Origin: Heliopora coerulea
Taxonomy: Eukaryota > Cnidaria > Anthozoa > Scleralcyonacea > Helioporidae
Assembly (NCBI GenBank): GCA_030142905.1
Contig: JASJOG010000148.1
Span: 796,001-860,000, forward strand
Direction: 5' to 3'
DNA length: 64,000 nt
The position numbers were made by a program, and so were the translations under genes. Within the stretch, counting starts at the first letter, position 1. Each line of letters begins with the position of its first letter. Under the pieces are notes generated by a model. That model saw nothing but the letters and a program-made list of their open reading frames with translations. It made no database searches and was not told the DNA's origin. This document shows positions 1 to 9,753 of this stretch, one piece after another.

Positions 1-139
1 ATGCAATCAAAGACATCAAACCAAATCAAGAAATATATTATTATTATGGACCACAGTATTGGAATTAAAATTTTATACATTTTTCATTGTGTCGTGTATA
101 GATTCAATATCACCAGAACGACATTGCAATGTCAAGAAT

Positions 140-565
140 GACATGTCAATGAAGTTCTGACATTCAAAAAATCGATCCCACTCAATATTCAAACTTTTCT
201 TTTTATGGATTATCAAGAATTTTCACACTGCCAAACACCTCGTCATCGAATATAAAAATCGAGGAGGAGATTGGCAGTGAAAAAATCATTTATATAGATT
301 TTTCTTCTTCTTTCTTTAAAGCATCGCCAGTGACCATCAACCGATATTTTCACTGACATGTCAATGAAGTTCTGATATTAAAGAAATCGATCCCATTCAA
401 TATTTAAACATTTCTTTATAAATCATCCTGAATTTTCACACCGCCAAACACCTAGTCATCCAATATAAATATCAGAAGACGAGGAGCTTGGCAATGAAAA
501 AAATCATTTATATTTCTCTTTTCTTTCAGCATCGCCAATGATCATGAACAGGTATTTTTATTGCC
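140..565. repeat. Tandem direct repeat, two units of about 215 bp
   Basis: Two diverged copies begin with the same GACATGTCAATGAAGTTCTG word at 140 and 355. Both run through a CGATCCCA(C/T)TCAATATT block and a TTTTCACAC(T/C)GCCAAACACC block and end near GCATCGCCA. I see no gene in 1-663; the repeat occupies most of it. Confidence 0.8.
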
Positions 566-663
566 AATCACCCCACCTTCAAAAAATTTCAAACAAATAA
601 TTCCACACAAACAATCACTTTTATAATTCAAAATAACAAATACAAGTCAATTGTGTCAAAGCT

Positions 664-1251
664 TCACAAAAAATATAAAGCGTTTTCAAAAAGAATAACC
701 AACAGTTCATACATTATTATTAAACCAAAGTAAAGAACTAAATTATGAACGATCCCCGACGAAGAATAATTTTCCTTCTTAATATTATGAATACACAAAC
801 AAGTAATTGTAAACAAATTAAAGAAATCAGCATAACAACAAATGTTCCCCATGGTTGAGTCTTCGCATAGCATTTTATTTTCCATTTTTTTTCTTCGCTG
901 TCTCATGATAACACACAGTGACTTCGATTTTTTCCTTTCGAAACTTTTTTTTTTTTCATCTTTTGGTTTCACACAACCCAACGACAATTTCTTGAGTGGA
1001 TAAAGATGATACGGTTTGATTGGAATCTCTGGGCGAAGACCTTCAGGACAAACTGGCTTGTCAACACAGCATAACTCTCCTTTTTGCATGGCAAGATAAC
1101 ATGTGTGTCTTATTTGGCGATATTGAGTGAAATTATCAACTCTCCTTCCCCATCCACCACATGGAAGTGATTCGTCGGCATTTTTCTCTGCAATAACAGC
1201 AATCGACCAACAGCAAAAGACCAAAATACTGATAAACACTTTAAAAATCAT
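664..1251 (-). CDS. Putative secreted Cys-rich protein, unrecognised
   Basis: Intact 195-residue ORF. Residues 1-21 form a clear signal peptide (hydrophobic VFISILVFCCWSIAVIA) with a likely cleavage before EKNADES. The mature part carries about ten cysteines, including paired ones (LCCVDKPVC and ICCYAD), which suggests a disulfide-bonded extracellular domain. A K/R-rich segment around residues 95-122 is followed by a hydrophobic C-terminus (LVLYFGLIIMYELLVILF) that could be a membrane anchor or read-through past a shorter true end. I cannot assign a family. Secretion is inferred only from the N-terminus. Confidence 0.5.
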   Translation of the reverse strand: MIFKVFISILVFCCWSIAVIAEKNADESLPCGGWGRRVDNFTQYRQIRHTCYLAMQKGELCCVDKPVCPEGLRPEIPIKPYHLYPLKKLSLGCVKPKDEKKKSFERKKSKSLCVIMRQRRKKMENKMLCEDSTMGNICCYADFFNLFTITCLCIHNIKKENYSSSGIVHNLVLYFGLIIMYELLVILFENALYFL

Positions 1252-1654
1252 GACTTTGATTCAAACTGCAAAATATCAAAACAAAATCAGTAATTTCAAA
1301 ACACACAATGCTTGAAAATTTGACAAAACAGAGTGTTTAAATACTCTCATAATGTTATCAGATTTTAATTATTCAATCGTATAATTATCTTAAGGACATG
1401 CAAATCTCAAGTATATTCAAATGAATCATAGCACGTAATCCTTTTATATTATAAAATAAACACCTCATCACAAAATATCAACAACATAAATTAAAAAATG
1501 CCAAAAATTTGCTGCAAATTACACCGATTGCTGGATTCCAAATCACTTTCAAATCGAATCAAAAAAAGACCAATTTGAAGAATTTTGCAAGTTTGTTCAA
1601 CAATCATGGATCAAAAGATCAAGAACCACCATCGAATATGAAAATCCAAATGAT

Positions 1655-2662
1655 ATGGATATTTTCATTTATCTCTTCGCTGGAGCAGGAACGCGATACC
1701 TTTCAGGATTGGCAGGACAATTCATAACGTTTCAACCAGGAAAAAGCATCAAACAAGCAATCAAATGGTATCCCATGTTAGCAACAAAAGTGATTCCAGA
1801 AACAAAATCATTATCATACATTGGGCAAACAAAACTCCCAATTGCTTTACTGTTATTGTTGAATTATGAAAGAAATTATTTATGCGATCACATTCACTAC
1901 AACCTTCACCTTCACATGACAGTGCCCCTTCAAATACAATGTTTACTTTTCATGTTATCAATTTCACCTGACACACAATTACACACCATAATTGGTGAAC
2001 AGTTGACAAGCATAACATTATGCGATGACAGCCCAGTTATAAATATTTTCAGCGCTTTTGACACAACAGAATCATTTGAAAATAGAACGAATATAATCAT
2101 AAGAAATTTTTTCCCTGATTTTTTGTTGGTAAATTGCAAAAATTCAGTTGAAACAGATACAAATAACACACTTGATTCATGGAATTCAACAATGGCTTCG
2201 ATATTAATGAATCACAATTGGACTGGGACATCAGACGCATCCTCAATTCCCCAGAATCAAGTCAAGGAGACTCAGATATCCAAAGATTTGTCTCTTTTTT
2301 GTGGGAAAAGGTTGGCAACTGCAACAATGATCCCAAAACCGAAAAGGTTTCAACCGGAACGACAACAAATAATCCTACCAATGCCAACAACGTCTCAAGT
2401 CCCCAATCTTCAATCTCAGTCGATGATTGTTCAACCACCTCAAACAATTCAACAATCAATGGGAACTCAAATTCCAACAACGTCATTGGACTTCCAACTA
2501 CTGAACTCAATCAATCCATTTTTATTCAATCAAACAATGCAACACCACAACCAACAAGTCCCAGTATCCTTCCACAACCAGCAGCCACAGTCAACAGAGA
2601 AAAACGAACAATCAACAGAATCACATTCTGTTGCAAGAACGAAGCAATGGAAAAACAATTGA
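1655..2662 (+). CDS. Unrecognised ORF, possibly missing an upstream exon
   Basis: A 335-residue frame whose first Met is at 1655, but the same frame is open back to 1499 with protein-like composition, so the real start may be upstream or in another exon. The first roughly 170 residues look like a folded domain (FAGAGTRYLSGLAGQ, IPETKSLSYIG). After about 2180 the frame becomes Q/P/T-rich and is probably only the shadow of the overlapping gene at 2179, so the true 3' end may be near 2180-2230. No family recognised. I see nothing convincing in 1252-1498. Confidence 0.4.
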   Translation: MDIFIYLFAGAGTRYLSGLAGQFITFQPGKSIKQAIKWYPMLATKVIPETKSLSYIGQTKLPIALLLLLNYERNYLCDHIHYNLHLHMTVPLQIQCLLFMLSISPDTQLHTIIGEQLTSITLCDDSPVINIFSAFDTTESFENRTNIIIRNFFPDFLLVNCKNSVETDTNNTLDSWNSTMASILMNHNWTGTSDASSIPQNQVKETQISKDLSLFCGKRLATATMIPKPKRFQPERQQIILPMPTTSQVPNLQSQSMIVQPPQTIQQSMGTQIPTTSLDFQLLNSINPFLFNQTMQHHNQQVPVSFHNQQPQSTEKNEQSTESHSVARTKQWKNN

Positions 2663-3142
2663 CAAACTTATCTTATATGGAATTTATTAACCAAAAATCA
2701 GAATTTTGTCGAATTTTAAAACAAATATGTGTAAAAACACCATCAGATCAAATGTATTTTTACATCTTTGATAGTTCCATTCATGTAAAAACCAATTCAC
2801 TTATTTTACAAATTCAAAACAAAAAAAAATCAATATGTGATTTGCGAAGGTTACAAACATAGTTTAATTTTTTGTGATAAATTTTTATCCATAGAGAATT
2901 TTTCATATTTCACATTGTTATCTCAACTTCAACTTGTTTCATTGCATACCGTGGCCAATTTATGCATGAATCATCTTGCGACAAACAAATTACTGCTATA
3001 TATGTCTTTAGATATAGTCAACGAATCAAAATTTGTAAGAACATTTTTAAAATTAACCAAATTCGAATTTCATTACAATAGTATTAAACATAGAATACCT
3101 TCAATAATTAAACACAATCACGATTGTACTTTATTGAAATAA
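2179..3142 (+). CDS. Unrecognised protein, Asn/Ser/Thr-rich linker, probable frameshift
   Basis: A 227-residue ORF starts at 2179 with an acidic N-terminus (LDWDIRRIL). It continues with a long N/S/T/P low-complexity linker (about residues 55-140) and a more ordered C-terminal part. It stops at 2862, just after an A-run near 2820-2830. A second frame, open to 3142, carries on with ordinary protein-like sequence (MCEGYKHSLI-like start, Leu-rich), so one indel in the homopolymer probably splits a single gene. A disordered linker between two folded parts resembles regulatory proteins, but I recognise no domain. Confidence 0.4.
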
Positions 3143-3164
3143 ACAAATAAACATTTTCTACCTT

Positions 3165-3617
3165 TCACAAATGACTTTTCAATTCATCTTCCACCCAATG
3201 TGGAATATTTGATTCTTCTTTGATCAAACGATGTTTTGAATTTATAAGAGACACCAAACGAGGTATCACATCATCATATTGAAAAACTGATGGATAATCA
3301 ATTTCATTTTTGCATGCATATATTCTCCTAACATATTGCATAAAAGGAGTATTGCTAAAATACGATTTTCTTTTTGCGTATTTTATCTCCTTCTTAAACC
3401 AGATAAACAAGTGATAATATGAATATCTTTCACCATTTTCATCAATGATTTCACATTCAACTGAACCATCATGATACAACAAAATCCAATGTTTCATACA
3501 ACGATTTTTCAAATATTCCAAAACTTTAAATGAACAACCTTTCAAATCAATTTCACGAACATCCCATTCAAAATCTGCCGACGTTGACACTTCCATTTTT
3601 TGAACAAAAATATTCAC
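3165..3617 (-). CDS. Intact 150-aa unrecognised protein
   Basis: Intact ORF with balanced composition and many aromatic residues (WILLYHDGSVECEI, YYHLFIWFKKEIKYAKRK). No signal peptide or membrane segment. A TATATAAA box lies about 30 nt upstream of the ATG on the minus strand (3643-3650), which supports this start. It converges with the gene ending at 3142, leaving only 22 bp between stops. Function unknown. The open frame, TATA box and tight packing argue that it is or recently was a real gene. Confidence 0.5.
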   Translation of the reverse strand: MNIFVQKMEVSTSADFEWDVREIDLKGCSFKVLEYLKNRCMKHWILLYHDGSVECEIIDENGERYSYYHLFIWFKKEIKYAKRKSYFSNTPFMQYVRRIYACKNEIDYPSVFQYDDVIPRLVSLINSKHRLIKEESNIPHWVEDELKSHL

Positions 3618-3642
3618 ATATCACACATCAACAACGTTATCG

Positions 3643-3709
3643 TTTATATAATATTTTAATTTATTAATTTATCAACATCAAAATTCTCATTAGATCAAAT
3701 TCTTATAAA
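3643..3709. promoter_or_regulatory. Divergent TATA-box pair
   Basis: A TATATAAA on the minus strand (3643-3650) faces the gene starting at 3617. A TATAAAA on the plus strand (3704-3709) lies about 40 bp before an ATG at 3748. The spacing matches two compact divergent RNA polymerase II promoters. Confidence 0.4.
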
Positions 3710-3747
3710 AACAAGAATCACACACTGACAATTCAGAAGCAGAAGCC

Positions 3748-3764
3748 ATGGAGCCATCAAAGAG
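3748..3764 (+). other. Candidate short first coding exon with perfect splice donor
   Basis: ATGGAGCCATCAAAGAG is followed by GTAAGTG, an ideal U1 donor, 39 bp downstream of a TATAAA box. No acceptor can be assigned with confidence. Similar AAG/GTAAG donors at 4807 and 5680 may be alternative first exons. The rest of 3765-4063 holds no recognisable gene. Confidence 0.3.
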
Positions 3765-4063
3765 GTAAGTGAAGTTTTACAAAATTTATAGTATTCCCTC
3801 TCACCAAGATCCCATTTTGCTCAAATCGTATGCATTACACGTCCTGGTTTCAATTAAAGCTATTCTCTATTTTCTCTAAAATTCAAGTAGTTGGTAACAA
3901 TCGGTGCCAGTGTTAATATTCAGTTAAGAAAAGAAAAGAAGCAATGTTAATTACTCTTCAAGTGCAAATCCTCAGAAATGTTCGACAGAAATACTTCTTG
4001 ATATCATCCTAATCGTTCAGTTCGGGCATATCAGTTCGGTCATGCACAATTCAGAGGTCAATT

Positions 4064-4378
4064 TTAGTTCTTTTTGATCACTGCGTATAAGTTCGGTCCC
4101 ACGATCAAAATTTTCAACAACTCTTGTCTTTTCAATCTTCGATGGTCTGCCGACTTCGCAAACATGATTAGAACGACAAAACACTCGGCTGATTTTCCAT
4201 ATGTGATGTCTCCAAATAGTGTTTTGCTATGATTTGATGAATAAAGCAGACCGTCATCTTTCCACTTCACATTCATTTTCTTTAGGAACTTCATTCTCTT
4301 TTTTCTCCTCTTCAGACGTATCCACATACACATTTCCACAATAATTAGAATAGGTATAAAAATCATCCACATCATCAA
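4064..4378 (-). CDS. Small predicted single-pass membrane protein
   Basis: 104-residue ORF. Residues 1-20 are a hydrophobic helix (MMWMIFIPILIIVEMCMWI), followed at once by a basic stretch (RLKRRKKRMKFLKK), as in a signal anchor. No family recognised. The stretch 4379-4891 has no convincing gene; the ORFs there are low-complexity. Confidence 0.35.
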   Translation of the reverse strand: MMMWMIFIPILIIVEMCMWIRLKRRKKRMKFLKKMNVKWKDDGLLYSSNHSKTLFGDITYGKSAECFVVLIMFAKSADHRRLKRQELLKILIVGPNLYAVIKKN

Positions 4379-4891
4379 ACGTTCAAACCTTCACCACACC
4401 AGGGGCGAATTGAGTAACTGATTCCGTAACAAGAGTTAGCCAAAAATTCGCCCCGCTTTTTATTCGCTTTTAAATATTTTTTTAATCAACCTCACAAGTT
4501 TCAGTTAAGAAGCTTGTTTTGTTGATTTAAAGAATATCAAAACTTAATTATTCACCATTATCATTGTATTGACGATTCAAAATACCAAGAAATCATCTTA
4601 AATAAACAGAACACGTTGTCATTTAAACCTCTTGAAATAATTGGTTTAAATGAACACGAACCCCAACTCATTCAAAACTCTTGAAAACTCTTGAAAACTC
4701 AAGTACTGTCAATGACAGTAATCGTATTCCAATTTATTCATCAATCACGCAAATCACGAGGCGAAGGCAAGTGAAGCGAAGCAAAGCGATCGAACACCAA
4801 ACAACAAGGTAAGCGTGTTTTTTTGCTTTTATTTTCAACAAAACGAAACAAAACAAAATCAAAAACACATCAAAGACATCATAATCACATA

Positions 4892-5636
4892 ATGAAACAA
4901 CATATGAAAAATTTCGACCAAATTCTTTATAGACAAGCAAATTTTCATCAAAAACAAATTCATGGTCAAGACGAAGCGTCAACATTAATGGCAAGAATCC
5001 ATGAATTTTTCAAAGTCGAAAGGTAAACGAAATTCTCATTTTTATTCAACCAACAATCAGATTTATCTTTCAAACACATTTTAAACTCAACACATAACCA
5101 ACGACAAAGCCGACTCACAAAGGATGAACGGTGTTCCGCTTAAAAGCCGTGACTTCAAAAGTATGGCACACACGAAACGTTTTATTTTAACTCCACATAA
5201 CCAACGACAAAGCCGACTCACGAAGGATGAACGGTGTTCCGCTTAAAAGCCGTGACTTCAAAAGTATGGCACACACAAAATATCAACAACATTATTTTAG
5301 ATTTTGAAAACAATATGGCTATATTTTTGTTATAGAGAAACATCACACAGCCAAAATTACAATGCAAATTACCAATTCGACAGTGATCAATTCAACCAAC
5401 ATAAAGAAAGACCATTCCATCACATCCTCACAAATCCCGACAAAAATTTTGCAAAATCCAAAGATAAACCTTATAGACATAATGAAGAAACACAGATCTC
5501 ATACAATCTACGATCAAGAATCGTTTTCAAAAGAACACAGAAACCAAACCACGAATATTCTTACAAAAAACGAAGATTTGGTTCCGTCGATATATCACAA
5601 CTGCTGCGGAATGTGAAGGCAAAACAAAAACAATAA
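4892..5636 (+). CDS. Two-exon gene, basic unrecognised protein
   Basis: Exon 1 ends at 5022 (AAAG/GTAAAC donor). Exon 2 starts at 5336 after a pyrimidine-rich acceptor (TTTTTGTTATAG). Joining at this junction keeps the reading frame open, and total coding length divides by three (about 143 codons from the ATG at 4892; an in-frame ATG at 4823 would add 23). The product is Lys/Arg/Gln/Asn-rich and its C-terminus is strongly basic (KKRRFGSVDISQLL), suggesting nucleic-acid binding, but no domain is recognised. The 313-bp intron contains the duplicated repeat described separately. The gene model rests on splice signals and frame only. Confidence 0.45.
5091..5276. repeat. Duplicated 83-bp unit inside an intron
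   Basis: Two almost identical units (5091-5173 and 5194-5276; one A/G difference seen), period 103 bp. Each has the core GATGAACGGTGTTCCGCTTA. The GC-richer units stand out from the AT-rich surroundings. Confidence 0.85.
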
Positions 5637-5923
5637 AAGCCTCAAAAAATCTGATTTTATGCGTGTCATGTTTTAAAAGGTAAGAGCGACTTGCATTTCC
5701 TATCGACGAATTCAATCTGATTTTTATGAATACTCTCTCATACACAGTATAGTTTCTTGTATTTTCAACGGGTCGTTATCGTTTCTTACCGCGTCAAAAA
5801 CCAAACAGCAAAACCATGATTGTAAGCATGATTTTTCTTCCCACAAAAGGCGCGAAATAAAACCAAACGGCGACTCAGGGTCTTGTATACCCTAGCGATT
5901 TTTATCGCTTTGTCAACAAGAAG

Positions 5924-5996
5924 GCTTGATTAGCTCAGTCGGTAGAGCTTTCGGCTTTTAACCGAATGGTCGCAGGTTCAAGCCCTTCATCAAGCT
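5924..5996 (+). tRNA. tRNA-Lys(UUU)
   Basis: Complete 73-nt cloverleaf. Acceptor stem GCTTGAT/ATCAAGC is perfect, the D-arm is GCTC-AGTCGGTA-GAGC, and the anticodon arm is TTCGG-CTTTTAA-CCGAA with anticodon TTT. The T-arm GCAGG-TTCAAGC-CCTTC has one C-T mismatch. No CCA is encoded. A T-run follows at 6008. The acceptor stem differs from the usual animal tRNA-Lys as I know it, so this may be a divergent or decaying copy. Confidence 0.85.
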
Positions 5997-6361
5997 ATTT
6001 TCTTGTAATTTTTTCCCCATTCTTCTCCAAAGCAAAGCAGCTCTTGCTGTCCAAAAACAAGAGTTGTTGGACAGGAGAGGGTATTTCGGGTTTTGCATGG
6101 CCGTTGGTTACCAAAAACCCTCTCGAGAAGACCCTAGGTAGGTCCGCACGCACTAAGCCCAAACCACCCCAAAACCGGACAAACCCTATTGAGTATTCAT
6201 AATTTCTGGCCTCTGATTGGTGGAAACGTTAATAGGAAATTCTTAGGTCACTCCCCCCGATGATAATCCCCAATCCGCCCTTCCCATTGGTCCATTCAAA
6301 AAATCTGGCCTTCTCATTGGTAGGTGTTTAGAATAATTTCCTCCTGAACTTATACTACTCC
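5997..6361. other. Non-coding stretch, GC-richer than its flanks
   Basis: No gene seen. It contains a repeated CTGGCC-TCTCATTGGT-like phrase (about 6208 and 6308) and ends abruptly where Polinton copy D begins. Confidence 0.4.
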
Positions 6362-6755
6362 TGGATAAATAATATGAATACAGCTATAACTGCGACAAAT
6401 GTTGTTTTAAATACTGCTATAAGTCCAAGTCTATGGTTAGTTCCAAGCAGTTTAATAATTTTAAAAAATCCAGTTGAAGGATATAATAATAAATTAAAAG
6501 TTTCTGATGAAAATCTGGTTTTTGGAATTAACGAAAATTAAAATTATTACGAAGTTGAACAACAACATAGAATTGAAAAAATTGGAAAAGTTAGGAACTG
6601 AACAACAACCAAAGACCACTAAAATTACACCTACAGACCGCAAAGCTGTTAATACAACTGCTATAACAACAGTCATGGGTCCTACCCAAGAGGATTTAAT
6701 TGTTTTATCTTTATCAATAATTGGTGGAATTTTATTATTGAAATATATCTTATAA
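6362..6755 (+). pseudogene. Large virion protein, C-terminal fragment (D)
   Basis: Homologous to the end of the protein at 25146-26705. It starts abruptly at NNMNTAI, is frameshifted near 6541, and ends in the conserved hydrophobic tail LIVLSLSIIGGILLLKYIL, a C-terminal membrane anchor. The N-terminal four fifths are missing. The next gene starts 5 bp after the stop, as in the other copies. Confidence 0.7.
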
Positions 6756-6760
6756 AATAA

Positions 6761-7435
6761 ATGACAATATCTTTAAAAATTTTTATTTCAAAAGATGAAA
6801 CAGAAAAAATAATTCCATTAGATGAACCAATTATATTAAATAATTGACAGGAAATGCCTGTGATGATGTTTGTAAAATCAGCAAGTATTTTTTTGGATTA
6901 TAATAATTGATATGAAAATATCCATTATTATACTTAGGATAATAGAAAAATTGACTTCAAAGGTGGGTATTATACTTTTAAAATTTTAAAAGCTGAATTA
7001 GAAAATGCGGGGTAAATTGAACTGGAACAAATTGAATTTTCCAGATAATGTACAATAAAATCGGATAAAACATTAAATTTGAAAACATTTGGTCCAATCA
7101 TAGGATTTTCTGAGAATAAAGTAATACAACCAAACACATTAACAGAGAGTGAAAATGTATTAAATATTAATAACAACTTGGAATATGTAAATGTAAGCTG
7201 TAATATGATTGATAAAAGTAAAAATTTTGTAAATGGTAAAAGAAGCAATGTACTTATTCAAATACCTATAGAATCTGAACAAACATTAAAAGGAAGTGTT
7301 AGTAAAATTTATCCACCCGAAGAAACAGGAGGAATTAAATTATCAAATGGAATTTACAATGAATTAATATTCAAAGTAGAAGGAAATAATTCATCATCAA
7401 TAGGAAATGTTTTATTGGAAATTATTATTAAATAA
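6761..7435 (+). pseudogene. Penton-like minor capsid protein (D)
   Basis: Starts in the shared AAAATAAATG context. The second half (7079-7435) is open. It carries the signature NMIDKSKNFVNGKRSNVLIQ, a beta-strand-rich ending and a final LLEIIIK. The pattern of a short structural protein with NG-K-S-x-VL near the C-terminus fits the single-jelly-roll minor capsid (penton, PX) of Polintons. That assignment is inferred from size, position and pattern. Several in-frame stops (6848, 6908, 7013, 7048) break the N-terminal half. Copies at 26711-27358 and 38972-39654 align throughout. Confidence 0.55.
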
Positions 7436-9042
7436 ATTAGTTTATTCACAGGATATGATAATATAACAACAGGGGGTCTTCCAACAACAGGAGGTACAAT
7501 GACCGGAAATATTAACATGGGATCAAATCATATAATAACATCTACCAATCCAACACAACCTGCTCATTTAGCAAGGAAGAAATACGTTGACAACAAAGTA
7601 AGCGGAGCAAAGGTCATTTTTTACCAAAATCTGGCGGTACAATGTCAGGAAATATTAACATGGGAAATAAAATTTCAACAGCTGCAAACCCTATGAGTGA
7701 AAAAGATTTGTGCTGGATAAAATATGTAGATGATGAATTGAAGAAAAAATTTGACAAAACTGGAGGCAATATAACTGGGAGAGTAAATTTAAAACAAGAT
7801 ATATATATGGATACAGGAAAATATATTCATAATTCAATGACAACAGTTCCTGGCCCAAATGTATTAATTGCAAAAGGATTTGCCGATTCAAGATTTCTTT
7901 ATCAAGGAGGTTATTTAAATAGAGATTTTAACAACGGCCAATATCAATTTACAACATCAAGAGATCCGGCTTTTAATAATAATTTATGTAGAAAATTATA
8001 TCTTGACAATCAAGATAATTTAAGAGTTTTGAAATCTGGTGATACAACAACTGGTGATTTAAACATGAATGGGAATGAAATTTATAACCAATGATGTTAT
8101 TGTGGTAGCTAGTACGTATTAAGAAATTTATAATGTTAAAAATATTGATAGTAGTTCACAAGGGCATCATCTTACTAATAAAGAATATGTTGATAAAAAA
8201 ATACAAGTTGAAAGTAAAAATGTAGCTTATCAATTAAATCTTATTGAAAGTTATATTTTAAATAATGATTATTAAGGTTATTTTGAAATTTATGATGACG
8301 TAAGCAGAATGACTTATAATGGAACTGATGGAAGACTTGAAATTTGGAAAAATCAAGCTAAAAATACACGGGAAAATTTTAATCGAACTAATAACTCGGA
8401 AAAACCCTTTTATAAAATTTCCGTTGTTGATCCACCAAAGAAAAGCTTATTATTTTGAAGGTATTAGAGATAACATGTAAATAAATGTAACTGTACATGC
8501 AGAAGCTGGAAAATCTCATGTTTTTAGTATATTTACTGTATTGTCAACTGAAGATATTATAAATGAAAGAATTGTTGTTGGTAATGGTATGAGTTATAAT
8601 GATAAATATTATGGTTTTGGATGGAAAGGTGGAAAATTTTGTATATGGAAAGGTGATGATTATATAGAAATTCAAAACAATATTTATCCACTGAAAGCTT
8701 CAGCTATTGAATTGAATAAAAAAAATGGATTTAAGTGTAGAATGGGATTTAACATTACCTACAGCGAATCATAGTAGATTATGGATAAATGGTAAACAAG
8801 TTCATAATTTTACAAGTGTTGATAAAACTTCTTCAAGAAATAGTAAATTATTTTTAGGAAATAGAGTTTCAAGAATTTCAAGTCTTGATACAAGTCAAAA
8901 CAAATTATTTAAAGGCAAACTGTGTTTTTTTAGTCTTTTGAAAAATCGTAAAATGAAAGAAAAAGAAATTAAACTTCAACATTATCTTTTGTGTAATAGA
9001 TATGGAATTGATTTTGATGATTCAGCATTTAATGTAATTTAA
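7436..9042 (+). pseudogene. Phage-type repeat fibre with lectin-like tip (D)
   Basis: The start codon is ATT where copies A and C have ATG. The N-terminus holds repeats of the GGTMTG(N/D)I-MG-NKI form followed by ARKKYVD. A middle domain (7807-8090) has the GPNVLIAKGFAD and GGYLNRDF blocks. The C-terminal part (8541-9042) is beta-rich and ends like a concanavalin/LamG-type lectin (LWINGKQVHNFTS, then LFKGKLCFFSLL). It is broken by frameshifts and stops near 7640, 8092, 8270 and 8460. Role inferred: host-attachment fibre of the virion. Confidence 0.65.
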
Positions 9043-9109
9043 AATTTATTATCAATAACTTGCAATAAATTTTAAATAAAATTATAAAAACAAATTAACG
9101 TATAAATAA

Positions 9110-9475
9110 ATTAGTGCACAGAGTGAACCAACTGATAACAACAAAGTAACAGCAGTTGAAAAAACTGCTAAAGTAAAAGACCCAAGAAAAGTAGAATTGG
9201 GAAAAAGATTGGCAAAAATTTCAAAAGAAAGAAAAGCAAGAGAAAGACAGCTGGAAGCTGCTAAAGTAGAAAAAGAAGTGAGCGAAGCGAACAACTTCGT
9301 AAAAAGTGAACAATAAGAGATAACTGATTACATAGATTTTAGATATTTTATCGGAGGTGTGGGGCTTGTTGCTGCACTTGGTGGATTATATTATTCATAT
9401 AAAAGAGATAAAATAGAAAATAGCATGGAAGAAAAAAATACACCACTCAAGGTTTTGATTAAACAGCATAGCTGA
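9110..9475 (+). pseudogene. Basic protein with one membrane segment (D)
   Basis: Homologous to the intact 121-aa protein at 36682-37047. The start codon is ATT in the conserved TATAAATAA context. The basic N-terminal half (KDPRKVELGKRLAKIS) is followed by an in-frame TAA at about 9314 and by the conserved membrane helix FIGGVGLVAALGGLYYSY. It contains a GC-rich insertion at 9279-9306 that also occurs in an unrelated gene at 26551. Confidence 0.65.
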
Positions 9476-9510
9476 TAAATTTTAAAAATTTTTTTCATGT
9501 ATATAAATAA

Positions 9511-9735
9511 ATGAATAGAAAAGAAGTGATGAATGAACTATTTGATTCTACGTTAATTACATTTGGAGCTGTAGGTGCTGGAATGATAACAAGAAAAGTA
9601 TTTAGCGATGGTTTGTCAACTCCAGCTAGTTTACTGCCTGCTTTAAAACTTGCAGCAGCTGTGGGATTATCAACACTTGGAATTAAATATGCTCAAGACA
9701 AAAAGTGGCTTCCTACAGATCCATTTAAATCATAA
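9511..9735 (+). CDS. Small hydrophobic virion/membrane protein (D), intact
   Basis: 74-residue intact ORF starting in the AAATAAATG context. Gly/Ala-rich hydrophobic segments (LITFGAVGAGMI and LKLAAAVGLSTLGI) suggest one or two membrane-associated helices, followed by the polar conserved tail KKWLPTDPFKS. Homologues at 29329-29562 (one stop) and 36344-36571 (intact) occupy the same position between the basic/TM protein and the coiled-coil protein. The exact function is unknown. Confidence 0.65.
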   Translation: MNRKEVMNELFDSTLITFGAVGAGMITRKVFSDGLSTPASLLPALKLAAAVGLSTLGIKYAQDKKWLPTDPFKS

Positions 9736-9753
9736 AATAAAAAAATTAAATAA

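Noticed and set aside
140..565. Possible CRISPR array or LTR pair
   Set aside because: Only two diverged units of about 215 bp with no spacers and no LTR boundaries; a simple tandem duplication.
1930..2510. Minus-strand ORFs at 1930-2169 and 2262-2510
   Set aside because: Shadows of the plus-strand genes, without independent signals.
4734..4994. 86-aa minus-strand ORF as a membrane protein
   Set aside because: Overlaps the exon of the spliced plus-strand gene and consists of the complement of Lys/Gln-rich codons; hydrophobicity is an artefact.
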